Positions 1 through 8,542 are shown, numbered from the stretch's first letter. The stretch is DNA of 64,000 nt from Albidovulum litorale (GCF_025751495.1 NZ_JAOWKZ010000001.1:999920-1063919); one strand, 5' to 3'. Numbers and translations: made by a program. Notes: generated by a model not told the origin, from the sequence alone.

Positions 1-311
1 AGGATCGCTGCGCCCTCAGCCAGATCACCGAAAAAAAATGAGAGCGCAGCAGCAGCCGTCAAAAGCCAGACGATGACGCTTCTGAACTGGTGCGCCAGGA
101 TCGAAATGACGCTTTGCGGCTTATGCTCGGCCAACCGATTGAGGCCGTAGACGCGCTGCCGCCGACGCACCTCGTCGTGGTCGAGGCCCGTGTTGGGATC
201 GCAGCCCATATTTGCCACGACCGCTTCGGGGGGGAGCGCAAAAGCGCGCGAACTCTCCGATTTCGTCATGATCCCCCCGTAGCCGGCGTCACCGTCGGGC
301 CATGTGTTCAT
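1..311 (-). CDS. Cation-transporting P-type ATPase, N-terminal fragment (cut by window edge)
   Basis: About 103 N-terminal residues are visible; the rest lies beyond the window. The fragment carries the cation-ATPase N-terminal domain pattern (PEAVVANMGCDPNTGLDHDE, then RRRQRVYGLNRL) followed by the first membrane segment (VIVWLLTAAAALSFFFGD). This is the architecture of P2-type Ca2+/cation pumps. The catalytic DKTG and the transport segments are not in view, so the ion is unknown. The start at 311 overlaps the phasin stop (ATGA). An alternative ATG at 269, preceded by GGGGGGATC, would drop 14 residues. The gene appears co-transcribed with the phasin-like gene upstream. Confidence 0.8.
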   Translation of the reverse strand, partial: MNTWPDGDAGYGGIMTKSESSRAFALPPEAVVANMGCDPNTGLDHDEVRRRQRVYGLNRLAEHKPQSVISILAHQFRSVIVWLLTAAAALSFFFGDLAEGAAI

Positions 312-751
312 ACGGGGTCGGAATGCTCCGTCTTGATCATCGCGATCTCATCCGAAGCCTTCTCGAGCGCTTCCTGACCCGTCTCCACCTCTGCCTTGGC
401 AAGATGACCGGCGCATCGTGCGCAGAACCCAGCCCATTCCTGCATGTCCTGGGCAATCCTTTCGGCCGAGTGCAATTGCCATTCGCTCAGTGCCTTCATG
501 ACGGCCGCGGGATTAGCGACCGTGTTTCCGGCCGCCGCCTCGCTTGCCTTGAGGGCAGATCGGGCAGCGGTATGGCGGCGTGCGAACCAGTGCTGACTGA
601 ATTCTTCAGCCTCGCACAGCAGCTGCTCCTGAATTTCCCAGAAATGCCGTGCGAGCGGGCCGGTCAGAGGATTGAGCCGAAACGCAGCCAATGTCTGGTG
701 GGACAGATCGGTAACCATGTCGGCGTCGGAAGGGGCGGCGGGTTTAGCCAT
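308..751 (-). CDS. Phasin-like small helical protein
   Basis: The product is 147 aa, with no signal peptide or membrane segment, and is strongly amphipathic-helical. A conserved-looking core (NPLTGPLARHFWEIQEQLLCEAEEFSQHWFARR is the region, residues about 27-60) is followed by long helices rich in Ala, Glu and Lys. Length and composition fit phasins, proteins that coat polyhydroxyalkanoate granules, but no PHA synthase or depolymerase gene is in view, so the assignment is by general resemblance only. The ATG at 751 is chosen because the upstream extension is low in coding character. The stop overlaps the start of the P-type ATPase gene by 4 nt, implying translational coupling. Confidence 0.6.
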   Translation of the reverse strand: MAKPAAPSDADMVTDLSHQTLAAFRLNPLTGPLARHFWEIQEQLLCEAEEFSQHWFARRHTAARSALKASEAAAGNTVANPAAVMKALSEWQLHSAERIAQDMQEWAGFCARCAGHLAKAEVETGQEALEKASDEIAMIKTEHSDPV

Positions 752-885
752 CTTGAGTCTCCATCGAATCGGCGGGCCTCTTCTCTGAATCTGTTCAACT
801 GATAGGTGATGCGCATTGACAAGGGTCAAAGCCCCACCGCAATGGGCCGTTAAGCATCGGAAAACGACCAGCCTTCCAGCTTCGA

Positions 886-2106
886 TCAGCGGCCCATATG
901 ACGGGCGATGGCGTGGAACGCCGCGACGGTATCCTTCATGCGCTGTGGATTCGTGGCCTCGGGCCATGTCGAGAGCTTCACAAAGACCATCCCGCGTTCG
1001 GGCGAGACATAGATGCATTGCCCGAAAACACCGAGACAGAAATGACCGCTTCGGTCCCGGTCCTCGATCCAGAACTGGTTTCGGTAGCATCCGTTCGGGA
1101 AGTAATCCCGACCGTGGTCGTTGAAATGGCCATGATCGCCACCCTGTACATCGGCAATCCAGGCATGGGGAATGACCTGCCGTCCTGCGACCATGCCGCC
1201 GTCGAGGTAAAGCTGACCGAAGCGGGCGAGATCCCGCAGGCTGGCGTTGAAGCCGCCACAGGCCAGCGCATAGCCGGACGGATCGACGGTGAAATAAGCC
1301 TCGGCCTCTGCCCCGAGCGGTTTCCAGAGCCGGTCCGATACGATTTCGGGCAGGCGCTGCCCCGTCACCCGCTCCATCGCATGGGCAAGGACATCGGTTT
1401 CGATCGACCGGTATTCGAACCGCGTGCCATGCACGGCCTCTGTGGTTTTCAGCGAAAGGATCTGATCATGGACCGAGGCGGGCCAGTCGGCGTGTTCATA
1501 GCCGGGCGGAACCGGTTTCCAGCCTGATGCAACGTCCATCTTGCCGATATCGCTCATCCGGTTCGCATAATCGGATTCGTCGAACCGAACGCCTGACGTC
1601 ATGTCCATGACCTGACCGAGCGTGGCACCGGCCCAGGCAGTGGCGGCAAGTTCCGGAAGGACATCGGTGACCAGCGCATAAGGATCGAGCAGCCCCTCCT
1701 CGATCAGCGGCGCGGCAGCGGTCGCGGTTATGGACTTCGACACCGACTGCATAAGGTGCAGCGATCCGAGGCTCATGCCGTTCCAGTAGGATTCGTGGAT
1801 GATCCTGCCATCCATCAGCACCAGAAAGCCGTCGGTATAGGTCCGGTCGATCCATTCGGCGACGGTTGTGGGGCCTGCGCCCGTGTCAAAGGTTATCCCC
1901 TCGATCGGCACCTGCGTCTCTTCCAGCGGCCGCATGTAGTCGCCGCGCGGAACAGATGCAGTCGGCAACAGCTTGCGCATATGCTGGAAGGCCCAGCGGT
2001 TCCAGGGCGGCCGGTCCCAGTCGATCATCGGCACCCGCCATTCGGGCGGCGGTGGCGTGCCGACCATGATCGGCGGAGGTGTCTCGGAATTCAGATAACT
2101 GTGCAT
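886..2106 (-). CDS. Beta-lactamase-fold serine hydrolase (class C / NylB-like)
   Basis: The product is 406 aa. It has the SxxK catalytic motif (S121-V-S-K124) and a YxS motif at Y232, the arrangement of class C beta-lactamase-type esterases and 6-aminohexanoate-dimer hydrolases. No signal peptide is evident, so it is probably cytoplasmic and its substrate cannot be told. The ATG at 2106 is chosen over an in-frame ATG at 2151 because it has a good ribosome-binding site (GGAAGGGA) about 6 nt upstream and because the longer form would overlap the preceding gene. It follows the CDF transporter gene by 25 nt and is likely in the same operon. Confidence 0.85.
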   Translation of the reverse strand: MHSYLNSETPPPIMVGTPPPPEWRVPMIDWDRPPWNRWAFQHMRKLLPTASVPRGDYMRPLEETQVPIEGITFDTGAGPTTVAEWIDRTYTDGFLVLMDGRIIHESYWNGMSLGSLHLMQSVSKSITATAAAPLIEEGLLDPYALVTDVLPELAATAWAGATLGQVMDMTSGVRFDESDYANRMSDIGKMDVASGWKPVPPGYEHADWPASVHDQILSLKTTEAVHGTRFEYRSIETDVLAHAMERVTGQRLPEIVSDRLWKPLGAEAEAYFTVDPSGYALACGGFNASLRDLARFGQLYLDGGMVAGRQVIPHAWIADVQGGDHGHFNDHGRDYFPNGCYRNQFWIEDRDRSGHFCLGVFGQCIYVSPERGMVFVKLSTWPEATNPQRMKDTVAAFHAIARHMGR

Positions 2107-2131
2107 CCTGTTCCCTTCCGTCCCCTGCGTC

Positions 2132-3007
2132 TTACCGCTCTCCTGCGACATCCTTGTGCACGATCACATCGCATTGCGGCCATGTCTCGATGATCTTCCG
2201 GCGCAGACTGGCACCGATGGCATGGGCGTCGCGCAGCGACTGATCTCCGTCGAGCTCGATGTGGATATTCACGAAAACCCTGCTGCCCGCCATCCGTGTC
2301 TTCAGATCGTGGAAACCATGCACGCCCGGCCAGGTTCCGGCAAGCTCGCCGATTGCGGCGATCAGTTCGGGGTCGGCACGCCGATCCATCAGCGCATCCC
2401 AGGCCCCCTTGCCAATCCGAATAGCTCCGAAGATCAGCATCAGGGCTGCTGCGAGAGCCACAACGCTGTCGACCTGCCCGACACCAAAATGGCGCGAAAT
2501 CCACAAAGCGCCGATTGCGCCCACGGACGGCATCAGATCGGACATGTAGTGCAGGGAATCCGCCGCAACGACCTTGTTGCCGGTCATCCGCGCGACCCTC
2601 CGCTGCCAGAGGACAAGCGCCACGGTCAGAAGGATCGACACCACCATGACGGCAATCCCGCGCCCCTCTTGCGCAAGCGCGGTCGGCGTATCCGACAGAA
2701 GCCGACGCACTGCGCCGGTGCCTATGACCACGCCCGAGATGACGATAAAAACCGATTGCGCCAGCGCCGCGAGATCCTCGACCGATGTATGGCCAAAGGC
2801 ATGATCGTCATCGGCGGGGCGTGCCGCATAGAATATCGCCATAAGCCCGCCGAGCGACATCATCAGGTCAAGCGCACTATCCGCCAGTGAGGCCGCGACC
2901 GACAGCGCCGAAGTGGCGCCAAGCGCCCAGAGCTTGAGCCCAACGAGGATCAGCGCGACCGAGACCGAGGCGATCCCGGCGGAGAGGTTGAGAGAGGTCT
3001 TTTGCAC
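2132..3007 (-). CDS. Cation diffusion facilitator (CDF) metal efflux transporter
   Basis: The product is 291 aa with about six membrane segments and a cytoplasmic C-terminal domain. The metal site is clearly readable and matches YiiP/FieF numbering: D43-x3-D47 in TM2 and H153-x3-D157 in TM5, plus the DDDHAFGH loop at 66-73. This family exports Zn2+, Fe2+ or Cd2+ by proton antiport at the inner membrane; the HxxxD form usually indicates zinc/cadmium selectivity. It is the first gene of a likely two-gene unit with the serine hydrolase downstream. Confidence 0.92.
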   Translation of the reverse strand: MQKTSLNLSAGIASVSVALILVGLKLWALGATSALSVAASLADSALDLMMSLGGLMAIFYAARPADDDHAFGHTSVEDLAALAQSVFIVISGVVIGTGAVRRLLSDTPTALAQEGRGIAVMVVSILLTVALVLWQRRVARMTGNKVVAADSLHYMSDLMPSVGAIGALWISRHFGVGQVDSVVALAAALMLIFGAIRIGKGAWDALMDRRADPELIAAIGELAGTWPGVHGFHDLKTRMAGSRVFVNIHIELDGDQSLRDAHAIGASLRRKIIETWPQCDVIVHKDVAGER

Positions 3008-3077
3008 GTGCTTGATCCGGCAGGTCTTTGACCGGGCTCATACCATCCCCGGGCGGGGCGCGAAAGGCGCACCGTTC

Positions 3078-4208
3078 TTACGATGCAGCGCAGTCCAGGT
3101 GGAACGCCACCCGGTCACTATCCCGCCCGTTGACCCTCAACGCGACGGCATGTTGCCCCGGATAGTGCCGCCGGGTTGTAACCTCGCGAAAGCGGTGGGT
3201 ACGCCGGAACTCGCGGCTTTCTCCGGCTTCAAGCGTCAGGACCGTCCCCTTGAACACTTTCGGAGAAAGCTGGCCATTCGCCTTTCGGAAGTGGAGGACG
3301 TAATCAACCGTCAGCTCCTGCGGCTCTGTCGTTGTGGACGACAAATCGGCGGCAATGGTCAGGTCGTCGCCCATCCCCACACGGTCCGCCGAAAGACGCG
3401 GCACGACCGGCGCGAGACGTGGCGGCATCCGACCAAAGACGGCAAGCGTATCGGCGTCACCCGCCTTGATCAGCCCACGGCAGGCGTGGCGCAGGAGCGC
3501 CCGGCGCGGTTGATCGGCGCCATCCATCCAGTCCCGGGCGATGCACGTCACGAGGGCCGGATGATCCTTGGCGATATCGTTCAGGTGATTTGCAACGGAT
3601 CGCCGAACATATTCCTCCGGATCGTCGCGCAGCCTTGACAGAAGCGGCAGGGCCGGCGCGGGATCGGCCCTGAGCGCGGGCAACTGCATGGCCCACGGCA
3701 GACGCGGGCGCGTTCCTTCGGAAACCAGACGGCGCACATGGCGGTTCGGATCATCAACCCAGCGCGACATGATGGCCAAAGCCCGGCCCTGATCGGCCAG
3801 CAGGAAATGGCGGATGCCGAATTCCGATGAAAAACGCTTGGTCATCTCGGCCAGCGCCGCCATCGAACTGTCGAACGCGTCCAGCCCGTACTGGCCGACG
3901 ATCATGGTCAGCGGCAAGATACCCCAGCCACAGATGCCGTCTTCATCCGACGGCGCGGCGGCATGGTCCAGAGGATCGGGATGCAACACCGCCGTCAGGA
4001 TGCGGTTGCGTTCCTCCGCATCGCCCGGCAACTGCGCATGTAGCGCATCCGCAATCAGCTGGGCGCGGGCTTTCAGTTCCAGCGCCTCCAAACCGGGCAA
4101 GACCGCATTCTCAAAAGCTCCGGCGTTAAATCCTGCCCAATGGCGTGACATCAGCCGCCCGATCAGGCTCACGAGGCCGGGTGAATAGACGGATTTGAAC
4201 GGTTCCAT
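3078..4208 (-). CDS. alkC: AlkC-type DNA alkylation-repair protein (HEAT-like)
   Basis: The product is 376 aa. It opens with MEPFKSVYSPG and LELKARAQLIADALHAQLPG, followed by helical HEAT-like repeats (VDDPNRHVRRLVSEGTRPRL, DDPEEYVRRSVANHLNDI), then a beta-rich C-terminal segment (residues about 280-376) resembling the Ig-like domain of AlkC. AlkC/AlkD glycosylases excise cationic alkylated bases such as 3-methyladenine. The ATG at 4208 is chosen over an upstream in-frame ATG because of protein family start and the GGGGAA ribosome-binding site 5 nt upstream. That site lies inside a perfect inverted repeat (4214-4258), which could restrict translation. Confidence 0.78.
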   Translation of the reverse strand: MEPFKSVYSPGLVSLIGRLMSRHWAGFNAGAFENAVLPGLEALELKARAQLIADALHAQLPGDAEERNRILTAVLHPDPLDHAAAPSDEDGICGWGILPLTMIVGQYGLDAFDSSMAALAEMTKRFSSEFGIRHFLLADQGRALAIMSRWVDDPNRHVRRLVSEGTRPRLPWAMQLPALRADPAPALPLLSRLRDDPEEYVRRSVANHLNDIAKDHPALVTCIARDWMDGADQPRRALLRHACRGLIKAGDADTLAVFGRMPPRLAPVVPRLSADRVGMGDDLTIAADLSSTTTEPQELTVDYVLHFRKANGQLSPKVFKGTVLTLEAGESREFRRTHRFREVTTRRHYPGQHAVALRVNGRDSDRVAFHLDCAAS

Positions 4209-4213
4209 GAGGT

Positions 4214-4258
4214 TCCCCGACCATGGCAAGACCCGAAGGACCCTGCCATGGTCGGGGA
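4214..4258 (-). other. Perfect 15-bp inverted repeat enclosing the alkC-like ribosome-binding site
   Basis: Arms at 4214-4228 and 4244-4258 are exact reverse complements (TCCCCGACCATGGCA and its complement) around a 15-nt loop. On the minus strand the 3' arm contains the GGGGA Shine-Dalgarno of the downstream alkC-like gene, which starts at 4208. It lies 59 nt beyond the stop of the upstream gene. There is no T-tract, so a simple intrinsic terminator is less likely than an RNA hairpin that hides the ribosome-binding site or a protein operator. Confidence 0.7.
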
Positions 4259-4317
4259 CGGAGCGCCAAGCCCGTGAGCGGCGCGCTCCTGCCACCCTCC
4301 TGTCAGGAGGATGGCGG

Positions 4318-4842
4318 CTACCCGATCAGTTGGGCGTAGAAATCGTAGGCACCGGCGGTGGTCGAAAGCTGGTTGGTGCCCTGCGTGTCACCGGCATAGG
4401 CCATGATCGCCCGATGCGTCTGCGGCCCGAACGAACCATCGATGCCACCATGGTAGTAACCCCAGTTCGACAACCGGGTCTGCACCGCGCGGCGCTCATA
4501 GGCCGAGAGCCTGTTAAAGGCCTGTGCCGCCGGGCTCGAATAAATGCCGGACTGATAGGACGGTTGCTGATAGCTCGGCTGGTAGGTCGGCTGCTGATAG
4601 CTTGCCGGGGCACGGTAGGTCTGAGCCGGCGGCTGGTACTGCGGCTGGGTGTAGCGCTGGGTCGTGGCCGGTTGGCTGTTGCGGTTGTTCAGGATCACCG
4701 CGCCGATGATCGCGGCAGCGGCGAGACCCTTGACGAGGTCCTGTTCCTTCTTGCCCCAGGCATGGGCGGGGGCGGCGGCGGTCATTGCCAGCGACAAGGC
4801 GGCAATACCGGAAATCGTGGTGCGTCTGACATTGGGCAGCAT
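4318..4842 (-). CDS. Secreted peptidoglycan-binding-domain protein with Tyr/Gln/Pro-rich linker
   Basis: The product is 174 aa. It has a signal peptide (residues 1-28, ending AAPAHA), a second hydrophobic stretch (GLAAAAIIGAVIL), then a linker of repeated Y-x-Q-P units (about residues 60-100), and a C-terminal peptidoglycan-binding domain 1 (SAYERRAVQTRLSNWGYY and the following GGIDGSFGPQT). It is probably anchored to the cell wall or inner membrane facing the periplasm. The ATG at 4842 has AAAGGAA upstream; a TTG at 4902 is rejected because it would bury the signal peptide. A candidate ECF promoter lies in the divergent region shared with the sigma factor gene. Confidence 0.8.
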   Translation of the reverse strand: MLPNVRRTTISGIAALSLAMTAAAPAHAWGKKEQDLVKGLAAAAIIGAVILNNRNSQPATTQRYTQPQYQPPAQTYRAPASYQQPTYQPSYQQPSYQSGIYSSPAAQAFNRLSAYERRAVQTRLSNWGYYHGGIDGSFGPQTHRAIMAYAGDTQGTNQLSTTAGAYDFYAQLIG

Positions 4843-4993
4843 GTCGTTTCCTTTCGTGCTGAACACTTGCCCCGATATGGCCGACCGCGGGTTGCTAGGC
4901 AAAATCAGCCCCTCGTTATGCGATAACCGGGCGCCCGGTGTCCGCTTTGCGCCTGTTTTGTATCGAAAATTTTTTTCGCCCAGCCACCAAGGA

Positions 4994-5020
4994 TTGACGC
5001 CGCCCCTGCGTCATAGTTCC
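4994..5020 (-). promoter_or_regulatory. Candidate ECF sigma promoter driving the peptidoglycan-binding gene
   Basis: On the minus strand, GGAAC (5016-5020) is followed after 16 nt by CGTCAA (4994-4999). This matches the GGAAC-N16/17-CGT pattern of alphaproteobacterial ECF/RpoE-type promoters. It reads away from the adjacent ECF sigma gene toward the peptidoglycan-binding gene, leaving a leader of about 140 nt. Only one occurrence was seen, so support is by pattern and position. Confidence 0.4.
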
Positions 5021-5023
5021 GTC

Positions 5024-5569
5024 ATGCGCATGCAAACACCGGATGAGGCCCTGGCGATTGCCGCCGCGAACGGAGACCGCGAAGCCTTCGCGGCGCTCCT
5101 CAACCGGCATTACGACCGGGTCTTCGGGTTGTCATTCCGTCTGACCGGGTCGAAGGCCGAGGCCGAGGACCTGACGCAGGACATCTGCCTTGCCTTGCCC
5201 GCGAAGCTTGGCAGCTACCGGCAGGCCGCGCGGTTCACGACCTGGCTCTACCGGGTCACCGTCAACGCCGCCCATGACCGCCGCCGCCGGATGGTGACGC
5301 ACCGGAAGGCGGCCGATGGCTGGGGCGATTGGGAGATCGCTCGCCGGGCCGAGATTGCCGAGGCGGAGGAGGCCGAGGACTGGCTGACCGCCACGATGGC
5401 ACGGCTGACGCCGGAACTGAGGGACACGGTTGCGCTGACTCTGGGCGAGGAGCTGAGCCAGAAGGACGCCGCCGAAGTGCTCGGCGTTTCCGAAGGCACC
5501 GTCGCCTGGCGGATGAGCGAGGTCAAGAAACGCCTGCGCGAAATGGCGCGGGCGGAGGGCATGTTATGA
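5024..5569 (+). CDS. ECF-family RNA polymerase sigma factor
   Basis: The product is 181 aa. Region 2 spans about residues 22-92 (RHYDRVFGLSFRLTG, AEAEDLTQDICLAL, FTTWLYRVTVNAAHDRRRR), and region 4 about 122-175 (LSQKDAAEVLGVSEGTVAWR). This is the minimal two-domain form of extracytoplasmic-function sigma factors. The start is the ATG at 5024; an alternative ATG at 5030 lies two codons on. Its stop overlaps the VWA gene start by 4 nt (ATGA), so the two are translationally coupled, and the VWA protein is the natural candidate for its regulator. A CATAGT box ends 6 nt before the start codon, but no good -35 was found for it. Confidence 0.92.
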   Translation: MRMQTPDEALAIAAANGDREAFAALLNRHYDRVFGLSFRLTGSKAEAEDLTQDICLALPAKLGSYRQAARFTTWLYRVTVNAAHDRRRRMVTHRKAADGWGDWEIARRAEIAEAEEAEDWLTATMARLTPELRDTVALTLGEELSQKDAAEVLGVSEGTVAWRMSEVKKRLREMARAEGML

Positions 5570-7599
5570 GCGATGAATTCGAAAAGCTTCGCGCGGGCCT
5601 GAAGGCCAACCCCGCCCCCGATCCGGCGGCGAAGGCCGAAGCCCTGCGCCGCGCGATGGAAAATTTCGACCGCCACCAAGAAACGGCGACTAAGCCGCGT
5701 CCCAATCAGGACCGCCCCGAACGGGCGGGAGTTCTGACAGGAGTACGCGAGATGTTCACGAAACTCACGACCCGCGGCGCACTCGCCGCCACCGCCTCCG
5801 TCGCCGCCATTGGGATCGGCGTGATGATCTGGCCGAGCCTTGAGGGGCAGAAGGTCACGCCGCAACCGACAGTGCCAGTTGTGCAGGAACCCGCACCTGC
5901 TGAAAACGAAAACCGCTTGCGGCAGGCGGAGACCAAGGAGGAATTCGACGACACGGCGATTGCCGATGCGAAGACCTCCTCAGATGCCTTGGGCCGGGCG
6001 GAAACCGTCGTGGAGGCAGCACCCATGGTGATGGCCGAGGAACCTGTGATCGTGATGGATGAACCGTCGATCGCGCTGACCGCACCGGCCGCCGACTCTG
6101 TCGCGACGGCGAAACGTGCCAACGGCAACTCCCCGCAATTCAGCGGTTACGCGCAGAGCGGGATAGCACTTCCAGAGGCCGAGATCGCTCCGCTTCCCGA
6201 ACCGGATACCGAAACCTACGCCAACGATGACCCGAACCCGGTGAAGATCGTGGCGGAGGAACCGGTTTCCACCTTCTCCATCGACACCGACACCGCGTCC
6301 TACTCGGTCATCCGCTCCTCGCTGACGAACGGCCACCTCCCCCCGAAGGAGGCCGTCCGGATCGAGGAGATGGTGAACTATTTCCCCTATGACTACGCCG
6401 CGCCGGATGCGGGCGAGGCCCCGTTCCGCGCCTCGATCAGCCTCTTCCAGACGCCCTGGAACGAGAACACGCAGCTTCTGCGGATCGGCATTCAGGGCGA
6501 ACTGCCCGCAACTGATGACCGCCCGCCGCTGAACCTCGTCTTGCTGATCGACACGTCGGGCTCGATGGACGACCCGAAGAAGCTGCCGCTTCTGAAACAG
6601 TCCTTCGGCCTGATGCTCGGCCAGCTCCGCCCCGAGGATAGGGTGGCCATCGTCACCTATGCGGGCTCGGCCGGGCTGGTGCTGGTACCGACCGAAGCGT
6701 CCGACCGCGCCACAATCCTCGCAGCGCTCGACCGGCTCAACGCGGGGGGCTCGACCGCCGGGCAGGAAGGCTTGCAACAGGCCTATCAGGTGGCCGAGAG
6801 CATGGCCGAAGACGGGCGTATCGGCCGCATCCTTCTGGCCACCGACGGAGATTTCAATGTCGGCATCCACGACCCCGAGGAACTGAAGGACTTCATCGCG
6901 AAGAAACGCGACAGCGGCACCTACCTGTCCGTCCTCGGCTTCGGGCGCGGCAATCTCGACGACGCGACGATGCAGGCCTTGGCCCAGAACGGCAACGGCA
7001 CGGCGGCCTATATCGACACGCTTTCCGAAGCACAGAAGGTGCTGGTCGACCAGCTTTCCGGCGCGCTCTTCCCCATTGCCGACGACGTCAAGATCCAGAT
7101 CGAGTTCAACCCAGCGGCCGTCGCCGAATACCGGCTGATCGGCTATGAGACGCGGGCGCTCGCGCGCGAGGATTTCAACAACGACAAGGTCGATGCGGGA
7201 GAGATCGGCGCGGGCCATCAGGTAACGGCGCTTTACGAGGTCACGCCGGTCGGAAGTCCTGCCATCCTCAGCGACCCTCTGCGCTATGCCGAACCCACGC
7301 TTGCAGGCGATTTCGCCGAACTCGGCTTCCTCAAGCTCCGCTACAAGCAACCGGGCGAAGAAATCTCGACGCTCATCGAAACCCCGATCCCGGTAACGCC
7401 GGGCGAGGCCGACGCCGACGCGAACTTCGCCGCCGCCATCGCGGGAATGGGCCAGCTTCTCAGTAATCCGAAATATCTGGGGGAGTGGAGCTGGGACGAG
7501 GCGATCGGACTTGCGAACGGCGCGAGGGGCGAAGACCCGTTCGGCTACCGCGCCGAAGCTGTGCAACTGATGCGGCTTGCCCAGAGCCTTGCCCGGTGA
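5566..7599 (+). CDS. VWA-domain membrane protein with anti-sigma-like N-terminus (YfbK family)
   Basis: The product is 677 aa. Residues 1-60 are a charged cytoplasmic stretch (SDEFEKLRAGLKANPAPDP), 72-90 a membrane segment, and 100-230 a low-complexity Pro/Glu/Ala linker. A YfbK-type N-terminal block (FSIDTDTASYSVIRSSL) precedes the von Willebrand A domain with an intact MIDAS motif D329-x-S331-x-S333, and a C-terminal extension follows. Family members are usually lipoproteins or secreted; here the N-terminus looks like that of an anti-sigma factor, and the gene is coupled to the ECF sigma gene. I infer a transmembrane regulator whose VWA domain senses a periplasmic ligand. It ends 1 nt from the convergent LysR gene. 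Confidence 0.85.
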   Translation: MSDEFEKLRAGLKANPAPDPAAKAEALRRAMENFDRHQETATKPRPNQDRPERAGVLTGVREMFTKLTTRGALAATASVAAIGIGVMIWPSLEGQKVTPQPTVPVVQEPAPAENENRLRQAETKEEFDDTAIADAKTSSDALGRAETVVEAAPMVMAEEPVIVMDEPSIALTAPAADSVATAKRANGNSPQFSGYAQSGIALPEAEIAPLPEPDTETYANDDPNPVKIVAEEPVSTFSIDTDTASYSVIRSSLTNGHLPPKEAVRIEEMVNYFPYDYAAPDAGEAPFRASISLFQTPWNENTQLLRIGIQGELPATDDRPPLNLVLLIDTSGSMDDPKKLPLLKQSFGLMLGQLRPEDRVAIVTYAGSAGLVLVPTEASDRATILAALDRLNAGGSTAGQEGLQQAYQVAESMAEDGRIGRILLATDGDFNVGIHDPEELKDFIAKKRDSGTYLSVLGFGRGNLDDATMQALAQNGNGTAAYIDTLSEAQKVLVDQLSGALFPIADDVKIQIEFNPAAVAEYRLIGYETRALAREDFNNDKVDAGEIGAGHQVTALYEVTPVGSPAILSDPLRYAEPTLAGDFAELGFLKLRYKQPGEEISTLIETPIPVTPGEADADANFAAAIAGMGQLLSNPKYLGEWSWDEAIGLANGARGEDPFGYRAEAVQLMRLAQSLAR

Positions 7600-7600
7600 C

Positions 7601-8542
7601 CTACAGCGTTGTGTCCTGAAAGCCCAGCTCGGCACTCAGATCCAGCACCATGCGGCGCATCCAGCGATGCGCCGCATCCTTGTCGTGACGGGAATGCCAG
7701 TAAAGGCTGATATCGGGTGCCGGTATCGGGACCGGCGGCTGGAAGAACCGCAGGCCCAATGGCTCCCGCACCACGCGGGCGAACTGGACCGGCAACGCCG
7801 CCGTCATGCCGCCCCGCGCCACGGCCAGAGCGACCGCCTGAAAATGCGGCAGCGCGAGCGTCACCCGGCGGGACTGGCCGTGACGTTCCAATGCTGTATC
7901 GACCTGCCCCGTCATCGAGCCGTCAACCGAGCGGATGGCGTGATTGAGCTTGCAGAAGACCGCAAGCGGCATCGTCTCGCCCTCGGTCAGACCCGCAACG
8001 GCCGGATCGTCCCGCGCCGCAGCCATCACGAAGGGCGACCGGAAAAGCGGCGTTTTCGCGACACCTTCGGGCAGGGTGATCGGACGCTCCAGCGCCATGT
8101 CGGCCTGATCGTCACGCAGGATGCGTTCGACACCGCCAAGCGAGCTGTCCAGTACCCGTATCCGGACCCCCGGAGCGATGCCATGCAGCTTCTCTGCCAG
8201 TTGCGGCATCATCAGCATCGAAAAGAAATCGGATGTCAGAAGGGTGAACGTCCGCTCCAAAGCCGCCGGATCAAAGGCCGGGCCGGGCGCCAGCATGCGC
8301 TCGATCTCTTCCAATGCGGATCGGGCGCGCGGCGCCAGTTCTTCGGCCCGCGGCGTCGGGATCATCGTATTGCCACGGCGAACGAAAAGCTGATCGCCGA
8401 GCGCGTGGCGCAATCGGTTCAACGCGGCACTGACGGCGGGTTGCGAAAGGCCGATCCGGTCCCCCGCCCGTGTCACGCCACGTTCCTGCCAGAGCGCGTC
8501 AAAGACACGGATCAGGTTGAGGTCGAGCGCATTGATATCCAT
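7601..8542 (-). CDS. LysR-family transcriptional regulator
   Basis: The product is 313 aa. The N-terminal winged helix is clear (LDLNLIRVFDALWQERGVTRAG, then LSQPAVSAALNRLRHALGDQLFVR), followed by a periplasmic-binding-like effector domain typical of the family. The effector is unknown. The ATG at 8542 gives the standard start just ahead of the helix-turn-helix; longer in-frame starts run into the intergenic region. It is divergent from the cupin gene at 8648, the classic LysR arrangement, so the cupin gene is the most likely target. Confidence 0.93.
   Translation of the reverse strand: MDINALDLNLIRVFDALWQERGVTRAGDRIGLSQPAVSAALNRLRHALGDQLFVRRGNTMIPTPRAEELAPRARSALEEIERMLAPGPAFDPAALERTFTLLTSDFFSMLMMPQLAEKLHGIAPGVRIRVLDSSLGGVERILRDDQADMALERPITLPEGVAKTPLFRSPFVMAAARDDPAVAGLTEGETMPLAVFCKLNHAIRSVDGSMTGQVDTALERHGQSRRVTLALPHFQAVALAVARGGMTAALPVQFARVVREPLGLRFFQPPVPIPAPDISLYWHSRHDKDAAHRWMRRMVLDLSAELGFQDTTL

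Noticed and set aside
4560-4665. Tandem repeat array in the Tyr/Gln/Pro-rich region of the peptidoglycan-binding gene
   Set aside because: The DNA is only loosely periodic; it is a low-complexity protein linker, not a true tandem repeat or CRISPR-like array.
4994-5017. TTGACG ... CATAGT as a sigma-70 promoter for the ECF sigma gene
   Set aside because: The spacer is only 12 nt; the same bases fit better as the -10 of an ECF promoter on the other strand.
5980-7635. A 551-codon open frame opposite the VWA gene
   Set aside because: Shadow of the VWA coding sequence; no motif, no ribosome-binding site.
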